This document shows positions 47,623 through 59,282 of a stretch of 64,000 bases of DNA, piece by piece. The stretch covers positions 744,001 to 808,000 of the forward strand of contig JAHLTZ010000004.1 of the NCBI GenBank assembly GCA_025786725.1, written 5' to 3'. This stretch comes from Syncephalis fuscata (taxonomy: Eukaryota > Zoopagomycota > Zoopagomycetes > Zoopagales > Piptocephalidaceae). Under the pieces are notes generated by a model that had not been told where the DNA came from, made no database searches, and saw only the letters and a program-made list of their open reading frames with translations. The translations under genes and the position numbers were made by a program. The stretch's first letter is position 1. Each line of letters begins with the position of its first letter.

Positions 47623-47921
47623 ACTACGAACAATTTTAGAGGGTCGGCGTAAAAAAGAAGAAAAATGTCAAAAAATTGTATCAATGACTGAGCACAAGAA
47701 AACCGATCTACAGCGCTCGTTAATTTGACAGTTTTAATGGCATTTTAACAGTTATGACTGGTCTACAATGCCATCACTGAATATACCATAGTATATTCTA
47801 TACAGCGTCATATACACACGCAATATATATATTACTATTATTGTTATTGCTATTGCTATTGTTATTGTTATAACCACCACTGCTTGTTTTTATCGTCACT
47901 ACATCAATAGCTGTTGTGGAT
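47623..47921. promoter_or_regulatory. Divergent promoter between RRB1 and UBP2
   Basis: A 299-bp spacer between two divergent genes, holding a run of TATTGT/ATTGCT triplets at about 47830-47870 and no TATA box in a convincing position. Confidence 0.4.
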
Positions 47922-50900
47922 ATGCGTCTTGATACTACTCCACCCAGAACAGCAGCGAGACAAGTAGGCCAGACACCACCTGCTCTACTGCAATCGCTGC
48001 TGCGTCTGGATGTAGGCAAAACGCCACATGTTCACTCGTTGGTCTGTTCTGCGTCGTCATTTGGCTCGTCGCCGTCCAACAAGCAAAAAGAACCAACGCA
48101 ATTCTATTGTCTAAAGTGCTACTCGATCTATTCGCTGCTTCTTAGCAATGATGCACTACGTTGCCGCGACTCGGGAGGACCCAATATACATCACCTTCAC
48201 CTTGACTCGTCTATCTTATTGGCCGATAACCAAAGCAACCTGCGACTATACTGTTGTCGTTGTCCGTATGAGGCTCATTTTATAAAAACCGCACCAGCTA
48301 TCTCTATGCAACGTATGCGGCTTATTGAGCTGGACAAGCCTAATTATCAAGACCGGATCAAGTTCTATAATCAAATTATCAAAATTACCACTAATATACT
48401 TAATGGTGAAAAACGGCCATTGAAAAAAAGCAATCCATTGGTAGACTTTTTGTTAAAAGGACTGAATAATTCGGGGTAAGTATTTAATCAAAAATAGACG
48501 TCAATAGATCGGTCAATCTATCGGTCAAATGTACTAATCGTTTAATGTAGACAAATGATATTTGACGAATTAGAATTTACAGAAACTAGTGAAGGGTTTA
48601 TGGTGCCACCAAATATCACCGCACCATCACCTTCCACCGGGAGTAAAGATAAAAAGAGTAGAATTGGTCCATTACGTGAACGAATTGAAGATATTCGAAC
48701 TGAAATGTCTCTTGCTATGTACAATCTAAAACTTGAATTTGGTAAGTAAAAACAGAGCTAATTAACGTCAATATAACTGAATATTGGTTATAGGTTTATT
48801 AAACAATAATGATAGTACATTTATAGATGCTCATCTTATTTTGTTACAATTATTGGGCTGTGATACATGTAAGTAATTCATATATATATATAAACAAAAT
48901 AAATTGCTAATCAATATACTTACAGATGAAAAGGATACAAGTTACCAAAATGCAACTGAAAGTGAATTAAAGGCATTGCCACCACCACCACCATATGGTA
49001 TATTAGGATGTACGCCGTAAGTGAACACAATTAGAAATACCATAGTCTAATATCTGATAAATATCATAATAGCGATATGGCTGATTACATTATTGTATGG
49101 GCTTATGAACGATGTAGAGAAGAGGATCCACACCGATCATCAGAATATTTCAACGCATTGATCGATGTGGCTGAAATGCGCAACAGTGACATGTTAGAAG
49201 AGTTTATTAAAATGAACAAGTCTCAAGGTAGTTTATACTTGCATACCAGTAACATTATCTAATACAACTCCCCTCTAATAATATATAGGTGCATATAGCG
49301 CTCATGATGTAAAAGAGGCCTATCAAAAGTTGGAATTACATAATACAACAGTACCAGATGAAACAGTGATATCCATCTATGCATCTCGTGTAAGATAATA
49401 CACATAAACCTATTACGTATTAACGCTATTTTATCTATTACAGGTGGCAGATAAGCCAAAACATAAGAATGATTACAAGAAAGCTTTACGTATTATTGGA
49501 CGTAGTCGAGGCAGTGAAACCATTGCTATGTTTTTGGAAAAGAGCAATAATGAAGGTTTACGTCCATTGAATCGACGTAAGTTTAACATATTTACCACAT
49601 ATTAATATCGCTGTTAATATTAATACTATCCATTTAGTTACAGGTCATAGTCCACAGTCACTCACCGTCAAAGATGCCTATGCCTATTTTGGTATCAATG
49701 AAATGCTATCTGATGAGTTTATCGTTTCAGTCTATGAAGTGGCAGTAAGTAGTACTATTACATAGCAAATAATATAGAATCGATGACTAACAAATAGAAT
49801 TGATGTAGAAAACAGATCGACCCAATCAACAAAACAAACAACGTGAATGTTTAAAACTAATTGCCCAATCACGTAATAGTAATTATTTAATGAATGTACT
49901 TGCTATGGAGGATTCACTCAATGATGGAAATCTATCACCACGTAATAGTGGTAATAATGGTAGTACTGCTTATCGTGTGGGATCACCACCCATACCACCT
50001 CGTCCTATGTTAGCACCACTATTGTCAACACCGTCACCACTATCATCTTCACTTTCTTCTACAAATCAGTATACTGGTCCAGCTATATCAGTAAATGAAG
50101 CCTATCAGGCATTACAGATTGAAGACAAAGGCATTGATGATGATATGTTACTAACCGTTTATCAAATTCATGTAAGTCTACTATATAACAGAATTAACGT
50201 TTATTAATACTATTTTTAGGCGGATGATGGGCTAGTTAATCCTCGGTATAGAGAATGTTTACGAGTAATTGGTCAGAATAGACAGAGTCAGAAAATATTA
50301 AAATATCTGGACCCATCATTTTCAGGATCATTTAGTAAGTTAATTATATTGCATATACTAGCTAATAATTAATAATATTAATGATAATTAGTAGAACAAA
50401 AACAACAGAATGATATAAATATATTTAGGTAGTTTATAAATAATTGCATTTATTATTATTATTATTATTACTTACAATGGATATTATGTGTAGTGATTTG
50501 CCTGTAGGATTGGTTAATATTGGTAATACGTGTTTTCTTAATTCACTACTTCAAGTAAGTATTGTTTGTATTAGATATATAAACTTTATACTAATTAACA
50601 TGATTATTTAGTATTATGCGACTATTACCGATTTAAGAACGGCCGTTATCAATTTCAATGAACATAATGCTCTTTGTTTACTAGAAATGAACGAGACACA
50701 ACAGGATACAGCAAGTGATCAAAATACTTTTAAAACAAGTTCTGCCCATAGAATCAGTCCAGCTCAACAGAAACGAGCTATTCAGTGTAGGTTATGGTTA
50801 TGGTTGTGGTTATTATTATTAAACATCTAGTGGTATTTATTAATTAATGCATATACATATACATATATATATATATACATATACATATATAGTTACTGCT

Positions 50901-53212
50901 TTCCTGGGTCAATTGTATCGAGAAATGATGGTATCATCGGGTGCAGTACGTCCTTCAATCCAACTGGCCCAAATGGCTTTAACAGCAGTAGAATCGGAGG
51001 ATAACAAAGCAATAATAAATAAACAAAAGGAAACTACAGAAATGGTTGAAACAGAAACAAGTAATGCCATGGCCATAACATCTTCAGTAACTACAGTAAA
51101 TACACAAGATAATACAAGTACTCTTCCTCGATTACCGCCTCGTCCAATGTATACTGAACAGGCCCAGTCAACCGGTTCATCACTAGAGAGTATCAATACA
51201 GCTACTGATACCATTATACCGGACACTGTAACCAATATCGATCTATCTAATTCCATTTCAGATTCATCTGTTCCAGATAAAAATGATCCTATGGAAGATA
51301 TAGTTGTATCGCCACCATTTCTATCTAGTAGTAATATGCAAGAAATGGATCATGGATGGAAAACACCGCCCTTGCCATCAACTACTGATTCAGCATGGTT
51401 ACAACCAACCATAGTTAAAGACGACACAATGGCGATATCTGATGTAAAAGATACGACAGTAAAACGACACTCGGCTCCTTCGACACCACAGAATAGAGAG
51501 AATAGCGACAAAGAAGTGATTGTTATATCCGATTATAGTCCAAAACTATCTGGTAAAACAGTACCATCGACAAAAGGAATGACATTTGGTAAACAAGAAG
51601 ATGTTACAGGTAAATAGGACAAATAATTAGATATATTGTAGAGAATTAATGATCTATTGTATATTAGAATGTATGAACAATATGATGGATCTACTTAGTA
51701 TTGCTTTAGCACCCAATATGAAATCTGATAATAGTACGATAGAGAATCATTTGATTAAACAGTAAGTAATATGATAATGAGTATATGATTAATATGACTA
51801 ATGGTTATAAATAGAATATTTTATGGAAAAACAAAGCAATCGTTATCTTATTTGAATAGTCAGACACAGAAATTAGTCAATCATGATAAGGAAGAAGAGT
51901 TTTCGCACATCATATCCTTTAATAATAATAATATAATAGCGATAAATACGTTTTAGAATAGATAACCTTAATATATTACATCTTTGATGCAGAAGAGGGT
52001 AAAGATATCTATGATGGCATGGACAAAACATTTGGTATTGATCTGGATCAGGTGAGATGTGTTAGGTAGTGGTTACTATGTGTTTATAGGTTAATTATTA
52101 GGTAAACTACGAAGGACATGATGCACAACGACAAGTATGGATATCTAGATTGCCACCTGTATTACAGTTCCAACTACAGGTAAGTTAATTTAATTAGATG
52201 TAGTATATACTGCTTATACAATTATTAGCGCGTACAATATGATAGGGAACAGCAAAAGGCGTTTAAATCAAATGCCTATTTAAAGCTGGAACCATCAATT
52301 TATATGGATCGCTACTTGGCATCCAATGCAGAGCGATTGATGCACCAACATCAACAATATTATGAATCGAGAAAGCGAATGGCTTTTTTAAAACAGCGAA
52401 TACAGTTTTTAAGTCAAACAACGGTAAATAGTAGTTATGCCGATGATAACTAGTCTATTAATAATGATATGGAATAGAATGGATTGACTACACTTGATAT
52501 ATTGCATAGGACAATTCAAATTCTTGAACAGGAATTACAAATGACCGCATCTGATTCATCAAGAGCAGCAGCATTACCATTGATTTTAGATGGATTAAGA
52601 CATGAATTAAATCGATTAATGAATGAATTGACTGGTAATTAGATAAATATAGATTGATAGCTATAGATAACTAATGACTATTTTACAACTATAACTATAT
52701 AGCCTCTCAAACAGAGTTGGATCGTTTATCTCAAGAGCTTCGAAATGTTTATCAAGGCTTGGAGCAGGTTGAATATCGATTACATGCTGTATTTATGCAT
52801 CGGGGTAATAAGTTAACTCTTTTATAATATAGATGGTACTAATAAAACGATAGGTCAAGCATCGTATGGTCATTATTGGATTTATATCTATGACTGGGAG
52901 GGTCAACGCTGGCTCAAGTATAATGACGATGTCGTTACTGAGGTGAGTTATATCAATTTGATTATTTAATAGTAATCGTGATAACCCTTATTAATAGGTC
53001 ACAAACGATGAAGTATTCAAGGATACAACAGGCGAGAATGCTAATCCTTATTGTATGGTTTATGTTTGTGCCAAAGGTAAATGACTAATACAATACGATT
53101 GCTATTAGTGATTAGTATTAATGCTTTATATAAAATAGATATTGAACAATTGGTGCATACTGTTCATCGAGGACCGAGTCAGCCCAAAGAAGGCATTTTA
53201 GTCGACTTTTAA
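47922..53212 (+). CDS. UBP2: Ubiquitin C-terminal hydrolase 2 (USP family deubiquitinase)
   Basis: Ubp2 cleaves ubiquitin chains, especially K63-linked, and in yeast works against the ligase Rsp5. Start ATG 47922 ([16 protein letters not shown]). The N-terminal half has a cysteine-rich segment ([11 protein letters not shown] and [12 protein letters not shown]) and repeated helical units ([36 protein letters not shown]), as in Ubp2. The Cys box is at about 50500 ([17 protein letters not shown]), with Cys as nucleophile. A long insertion follows before the rest of the catalytic core, including [17 protein letters not shown] at about 52140. The His box is at about 52860 ([17 protein letters not shown]). 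The protein ends EGILVDF. Roughly 20 short introns split the gene. The insertion between Cys and His boxes and the N-terminal repeats are Ubp2 features rather than those of generic USPs. Confidence 0.9.
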
Positions 53213-53287
53213 CTATTCTAATATCTAATAATTAAAATAACATTTCATAGCATTGTGCCTCATATGAACCAATGTATTACTATTTAA

Positions 53288-54282
53288 TTAAAGATCATCA
53301 CGAACGCCAAAGCCTGGACCAGTTGGTTCTGTCGTAAGTGATGTCAAGCCTTTAATAGGCTCGCAGTTTTTACGAGAGGATTGCGGACCGGCCGGTGGTG
53401 TTTCACCGCGTTTTAATGCCTCCAGAATCTTGATAGTGCTATCAGACGTGAGATCCTCCTATAAACCATTATTAATTAATCAAGTAATTAGTTAGTTATG
53501 CTATTTTTTTTATGTTCACAAGTTAGCGTACATAGTAATCATCGTTGACAGCCATAACTGGTGCATTAACACAGGCACCGGCACATTCGACTTCAACCAG
53601 AGTGAATTTGCCGTCTTCTGTTGTCTGGCCCAAATCAATGTTGAGGTGTTTACGTATGGTGTTGACGATATCTGTAGAGCCGCATAGCTCACAAGGAGTA
53701 GTCGTACATACTTGTAGGAAATATTTACCTACTGGATTACTATTTAAATTATAATATTAACTATTAATGTTGATACTATTTATATGGCTTACCGATTAAA
53801 CATGGTGTAAAAGGTGGCCACTTCGTAGACGCGCATAGGTGGCACTTCCAATAGACGAGCCACCTCGTTCATAACACTGATACTGGTCCAGCCTAATTGA
53901 CGCTGGCCTAGATGCAAAAGTGGAATTGTAGCTGCCTTTTTGTATTGAGGCGGATACTTGGCCAGAATACTATCGACGATCTTTAGATTCTCGGCCGTGA
54001 ATGTAAATGGAATCTTTGGATTGTTTTTCGACGTATCACGATGCTAGCAAAGAAGAATGGCCATACTAGTGATTAGCGCGTATTATAACATAGATCGCCA
54101 GTAGATTTAGCGTCTAGTATCGCTACTATTGCTATAATTGCACTATTCGCTATTTATTCTACTTACCACGAAAATAGCATCGGATCGTAGTGTAGCTGCC
54201 GCATGTAGATTACGCGTCAGTGCTGATCGTGTCATCAAGCTGGACAAGCCCGCTTTACGAGTAGCAGTACGTAGTGCATACA

Positions 54283-54283
<1 letters not shown>
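53288..54283 (-). CDS. NDUFV2: NADH:ubiquinone oxidoreductase 24 kDa subunit (NDUFV2/NUO-24)
   Basis: This is the complex I subunit that holds the N1a 2Fe-2S cluster in the matrix arm. Start ATG 54283 gives a mitochondrial presequence ([20 protein letters not shown], Arg-rich, no acid). Conserved segments are [20 protein letters not shown], a Thx-like domain with FYTMFNR, the first two cluster cysteines in [11 protein letters not shown], and the last two in [12 protein letters not shown]. The C-terminus FGVRDDL ends at TAA 53288-53290. Introns are at about 54165-54045, 53794-53740 and 53535-53462. Its presence shows that the organism keeps a type I NADH dehydrogenase. Confidence 0.95.
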
Positions 54284-54331
<48 letters not shown>

Positions 54332-54340
54332 GGTGGTGTG
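54281..54340 (+). repeat. (TAG)n/(TGG)n microsatellite at the 5' end of the complex I gene
   Basis: The start codon of NDUFV2 is followed upstream by about 13 TAG units and several TGG units on the plus strand. Read from the gene it is a CTA/CCA tract immediately before the ATG, in the 5' UTR. Confidence 0.95.
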
Positions 54341-54847
54341 TTAAATCAAAAGAACTACAATAATCTGATTGACCAAAGGAAAAAAGACCACATAAAAGGA
54401 ACACTTGCTCGCTAGACAGTGATAGGAGAAGAATCGATTGACGATAACTGGCGACTTCATTTGTCGTGTTTGTTTGTTTGCCACTACGATTTGGTTTGAG
54501 TCAATTGACATTGATTGAAATAGACTTCGGTTACTATAGCATGGTAGCCGTGGAGAATGAAAACGGTAATTAAATACATATCAACACACATACAAGCGCA
54601 CATGGCACTGTGACAGCCTCTTCTCGTCTTACCTCCTCAATCCATGTTCAATAGTTAAAAAATAAAGAAACACACGTGCGATCCGTATTCGTGCTTTCTC
54701 TACATTATTAACGAGACTTCAAGGGTCTTTCACAACAAGAATAAGGCTGTCGTGTCGGCATTTCCTGGCCTAGCCCATATTTTACGTTTTTCTTTCTTTT
54801 TGTCATTCTATTCGTAACGGAAACGAATTTTTTTACTCTTAATATCG

Positions 54848-56381
54848 ATGGCTACCGTCGCCATTAAGTTTACGCATCGGTTTATTGAAAAGACATATCA
54901 TCGATGGACCTTTTGTGATCACTGTAATAAAGTGCTATGGGGTATCGTCAAACAAGGTCTAGAATGTATTGGTAAGTAGTGACAGTGTAGATTTAATATG
55001 GCAAAGTTGAAACTAATATAATGTGTTGTTATGTAGAATGTGGCTATATTTGCCATAAACGCTGTCAAGACGAGCTAGCATTTGTGTGCGATCATCGTCT
55101 ACGCAACCATCAAACGGATCATGATTTTGCATCAGAGACATCGGCTCTACTGTTTGATGGTGGACTTGAGATGGAGTCGCCGTCATCGTCACATCCACCC
55201 ACACCACAACCCGAGGAAATAGGCAACAACAATGACCGCAGCAGTCCTAGCGGCAATAATGGCGATGGCGATGACGAGGGAGGCATTTATAGCGATGGTG
55301 ATCTGCCATTAACGCAATCACCTAGCAGTACACCAGCCAATAGCGGCCGGGATTCTATCTTTACAACGGCAACTGAGCGTAGCCGTAATGCTTCAAGACG
55401 CTATGTTAATAACTCGAATGCCTCGTCGTATACAACGCTAGTTGATGGCCAAAGCAATACCTTATCATCATCGTCCTCGCGTCGTTCTAATAGTCGACGT
55501 GTTACGACAAAGACGAGCGTGGATGGTGTGCGAACAGGATCGCATAGTAGCAGCATTATTCAAGATCTTATTGTATCGACAGCGGCGAATCAAATGGCCA
55601 TGGAGCGTTCGATTCAGCCAATGTCGCTTAATCTTGTAACGCGTACACCAAAGAACATGCAGCGGTTTGTTCAACGAGCCGGTGCTCTTGGTTCAGCCGA
55701 AAACACCGTCAAGTATATTATGACCTGGCAAAGCCCATCTACTACTATGCTATGCATGGTTGGTTACGCGCTATTATGTAAGTATTGGGTAGTTAAAATA
55801 TAATACCAATAACAAGTAATATAATTAAATTAATTAATCTAACAAATGCTATGTATATATAAATAGGTCTTTATCCAATACTTATTTCAATTATACCGCA
55901 TCTTATTATACTTAATCTTATTATCAGTAACTACTTCAAACGAGCTCAAGAGATTGCGGCGACTCGTTCAGGCAAACGATCGCCAAAACGTCAGGAAAAA
56001 CACACGCCATTTATCCCACTTTCCGCGTCATCGGCCACATCGGTCTCAGAGTACAAATCGAATATGCAGTATATCCAGAACTTTATGGGTACATTTGCCG
56101 ACATTTACGATATGGTAGCCGCACAGCTTCACCATCTTGACTGGAGCGACCCGATACACACGGCCAATCTCTTCAAAGCTGTCTTTGCGGCTATTATCGG
56201 TACACTCGCCGTATTCTACATCATACCTGTGTATTGGATATTCCTTGCCGTGGGCGAGTTTGCTTTCATTGCGAATACGGCCGTAGTAAAGGCATTTGCC
56301 GATACAGTTGTGCCAGTGCTACTCGAACGGGCCAATATCAAAATGGAAAATGCACAACGCTTCCTTCAAAAGCAAAATTAG
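54848..56381 (+). CDS. C1-domain protein with C-terminal membrane region
   Basis: Start ATG 54848 (MATVAIKFTHRFIEKTYHRW). Residues about 10-60 form a C1 zinc domain: H at HRF, CDHC, a CGYICHKRC motif after an intron at about 54973-55036, and a final C in FVCD. This is the diacylglycerol/phorbol-ester fold. The middle (about 55140-55700) is Ser/Asn/Gly-rich and low-complexity. The C-terminal part has several hydrophobic segments: TMLCMVGYALLC, LYPILISIIPHLIILNLI after an intron, and two close to the end (AAIIGTLAVFYIIPVYWIF). MTWQSP followed by these segments recalls the Pex24/Pex30-type reticulon-like membrane domain. I infer a lipid-sensing ER or peroxisomal membrane protein. It has no kinase or GAP domain, so it is not PKC or a chimaerin. 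Confidence 0.75.
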
Positions 56382-56553
56382 TTTATTAGTTCTATTTTCT
56401 CTATTATAATTTTCAATTTTCAATTCACTGGGAAGCTAGTCTATTTCTATGTTTATTCATCGTTTTTATTGATAATATACAAAAAAGATTTCAGTTTTCT
56501 TAATATAAATTGCCCTACTATTACCTATCAATACGCTGCTTTACATGATGTAC

Positions 56554-56823
56554 CTACCAAACTGGCTTGCCTATACGCGCATGCTTATTCAGAATAGATA
56601 TCGATCCTGTTTGTAGAGTGTCGATGCATGTTAACAGCTGTGCCAACCACACGATAATGCTATTGCCAGCGTGTATGACGACTTTAATGATGCCAATGAT
56701 GCTATGGATGATGACGGTCGTTACCAATACAATGTGGATGATGGTCATCAACTTTTCGGTTATTAGTCTACGCTTTAGTACATCGTTGACGTGTAACAGG
56801 TTTTCCTCTTCATCCATGGCCAA
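56554..56823 (-). CDS. Possible small membrane protein
   Basis: An 89-residue ORF with an acidic start (MAMDEEENLLHVND), a basic patch (VLKRRLITEK) and a long hydrophobic stretch (LMTIIHIVLVTTVIIHSIIG) with a further one (IIVWLAQLLTCI). The order acid-basic-hydrophobic is what a small tail- or signal-anchored protein would show. It lies between the C1 gene and the repeat gene and converges with the C1 gene. No relative is recognised and no promoter is evident, so it could be chance. Confidence 0.3.
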   Translation of the reverse strand: MAMDEEENLLHVNDVLKRRLITEKLMTIIHIVLVTTVIIHSIIGIIKVVIHAGNSIIVWLAQLLTCIDTLQTGSISILNKHARIGKPVW

Positions 56824-57693
56824 TGTTGGTTATAAAGCGATGACTACAAATCTGGCAAGCTGCCTATTTGCTCAGAGTAGAAACCTGTTACAGTATTGAA
56901 CATTACGGCGCATGTGTGGATGTAATCGTTTTGGATGGACTGCACCATCCTGCAATGTTAACCAACAGGCCAACAAGCGTTATTGGTGCCTATTGTTGGT
57001 TTTTTGCCATTGCATGACTGTAGCCTGTCACTACATTTTGTACCATTGCACAGCACCTATGTATCACTGGCAATTCTATAGTAGCTAGCAGTACCATTAT
57101 TTACTAATTACGACAAATAAAATATTGCTCTATCATTCTTTTAGAATAGCGCTATTCATAGATTTAACAACAACAACAACATAGCTTCTATGATTTATCT
57201 TTTGGACCAAACTGTTTGTACCAAGGATATGTACTGATTGGTGTTTTGAATTTAACCATGAAGTAGCGCATCTGCAAGTACTGATGCGGCTACTCAGCAC
57301 TTGAAGGGGAAATAGGCACATGTCGCTACTTTTGCTGTTGAACAGGCCGTGATATGCATAGGCGAAAACAGCTGATTGGTTACTCGTCTTGTCCACTGAG
57401 GTACAGTGGATGGTTCCCCAGTCATTCTTCCACGCGTTTGCATGGCATGCGACCTGATGCGCTACCATGTTAGCATCGTTGTCTACAGGTTTATTCGGTG
57501 AGTGGTGGAAAGGCGACGAATCAGCTTTGTTGCTTACTGGCTTTTCCAGCCACTTTCGCTCCGTCTCTCTGTCTTTCCACCTATCTCCACTCTCACACTT
57601 GCCGCCTGTGCATGCGTGTGGCATGTCGATAACGTCTAAACGGCAAAATGGGCCAAATGAACGAACACCACACTGGCTACCCATCGGCAGTCC

Positions 57694-57700
57694 TATAAAA
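57694..57700 (+). promoter_or_regulatory. TATA box of the beta-repeat gene
   Basis: TATAAAA, 159 bp before the start codon at 57859. A similar arrangement is seen before several other secreted-protein genes of this window. Confidence 0.6.
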
Positions 57701-57858
57701 CGAACGAACTTTGACGTAGCATCAATCGAACGGTACCACACTGCTCACTTGATATTCACACTATAATTACCTTGCGGTAACAGCTCTAGATAGTATATTT
57801 TTATTTTATACCAACACTTAGTTGTCTTTTTGACTTATAATATTATATTCTATTAACC

Positions 57859-58455
57859 ATGAAGTTCTCCAAGGTTCTCCTCGCTTTTGCCGTCCTTGCC
57901 CTCGCTGCCAGTAGCGCCGTTGCCGCACCTATCGATGCCAATGTCTTGGCCGATGTAAACGTCAATGCCGACGTTCTCGTCAACGCTCTTGTCGACGTCA
58001 AGGCCGATGTCCATGTTAAGCTTCTTGCCCTTGTTTTGGCCGATATCAAAGCCAAGGTCAATGTCAATGCCCACGTCAATGTTGATGTCGTTGCCAGAGT
58101 TGTTGTCAATGCTATTGTCAACCTCAATGCCAGAGTTCTCGCCAAGGTTGACGTTCACGTCGGTGCTCTTCTTGACGTCAAGGTTGCTGCCGACATCAGG
58201 GCCCACATTATTGCCGATCTCGACATCTGGGTTGATGTCCTTGTCCGTGCTTTGATTAAGGCTGACGTTAAGGTTAATGCTAACATCAAGGCTGACATCA
58301 AGGCCGCCGTTATTGCCAAGCTTGATGTGATCATCAAGGCTCTCGTCGACGCTAAGGTCCGCATCACCGCCGACATCAAGGCTAAGATCACTGCGCAAAT
58401 CAAGGCTGACATCCATGCTGATGTTGATGCCATCATTGCTGCCCACATTCACTAA
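57859..58455 (+). CDS. Secreted alternating Val/Ile-Ala/Asp beta-repeat protein
   Basis: Start ATG 57859 opens a signal peptide (MKFSKVLLAFAVLALAASSA, cleavage near AVA-A). The remaining 175 or so residues are almost entirely an alternation of a hydrophobic residue (Val, Ile, Leu, Ala) with a polar or charged one, often as hexads like ADVNVN, ADVLVN, ADVHVK, ADIKAK; there is no Cys and only one Trp. The same pattern makes up the C-terminal domain of the protein at 33976-35003. The alternation suggests long beta strands, perhaps a beta-solenoid or an assembling fibre. No known family is recognised. It is single-exon, has a TATA box and a codon choice rich in GCC, GTC and AAG, which may reflect strong expression. 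The reverse strand is also open across almost the whole gene; this follows from the codon pattern and has no signal. Confidence 0.8.
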   Translation: MKFSKVLLAFAVLALAASSAVAAPIDANVLADVNVNADVLVNALVDVKADVHVKLLALVLADIKAKVNVNAHVNVDVVARVVVNAIVNLNARVLAKVDVHVGALLDVKVAADIRAHIIADLDIWVDVLVRALIKADVKVNANIKADIKAAVIAKLDVIIKALVDAKVRITADIKAKITAQIKADIHADVDAIIAAHIH

Positions 58456-59282
58456 GTGGATAAAATATACTAATAATAATACCAATAATAATACGGATTG
58501 GTGTAGATTTTTGCTCTACATGTCTAATAAAGCTGTAATACTGCAAACATTTTGTCTAGTCATTTCTTTATGTATAAATTAGTGTTTTATTTAGGCTAAT
58601 AATCATCAATTCTATCAGTATTAACTATCTAATTATCATTACCATTGTTTATTCATGTTATCATATACTTTAACACAGTTTAACTTATTGCGCTATGGTT
58701 TTAATTTAAGCTATTAACTTTTACTAATAAATTGTTGATGCTTATTAGTCATTCAATGTGATTTTGGTGTTTAAATGACTACAAGTAGAATATTAATATA
58801 TTTAAACTACCATTCTTTCTATTGAACGTAATGAGAAGTGGTGAATGGCATTAGTAATTGGAATACTTATCATCGTAGTTTTATAATGCAATGAGGGGAA
58901 TGAGTAGAGTGTGTTGGTACATGTAAACAATAGAATATGTCTAGTATATTGTAGAACGATATATATTAGTGTGGAATAGAATGGAAATAATATAAGTAAA
59001 TGGTGGGTATGTGTACTGAATATACGCATGCTGGATAATGAATCTATGATGATGAGTATTTGATGGCTAATGTCACTCACCGCCCATCATCATGTTCAAT
59101 AGATTGATGTCATTAAATTTAATTATTTAACCATCAAAGCACAATAAATGTGATGATGTGATGATTAATAAAGTTTAGCATTAATGTAACACCATTAAAA
59201 CAAAATAGCCAAATAATTTAAATGCGACACAGTAAATATATTTGTACGAGGATTTATTTAGAGTAAACAAAAAGAAATGCGT
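58456..59282. other. Intergenic region
   Basis: The repeat copy at 58800-59180 covers the second half; otherwise AT-rich DNA with no gene. Confidence 0.5.
58800..59180 (-). repeat. Dispersed AT-rich repeat, copy D
   Basis: Matches 24985-25235 in the same orientation. Shared words include CTGGATAATGAAT, ATGATGATGAGTATTTGATG and CATGTTCAATAGATTG, with the AATAGAATATGTCTAGTATA block upstream of them. Confidence 0.7.

Larger units (their letters stand above)
56382..57858. other. Intergenic region with possible small membrane ORF and the promoter of the beta-repeat gene
   Basis: Apart from the low-confidence ORF at 56554-56823, no gene is accepted. The 202-codon minus-strand ORF at 57133-57741 overlaps the promoter and has no coherent features. 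A TATAAAA box lies at 57694-57700, 159 bp before ATG 57859, with a pyrimidine-rich stretch (TCTCTCTGTCTTTCC) upstream. Confidence 0.5.

Noticed and set aside
57133-57741. 202-codon minus-strand ORF
   Set aside because: Overlaps the TATA box and promoter of the beta-repeat gene and shows no domain; probably open by base composition.
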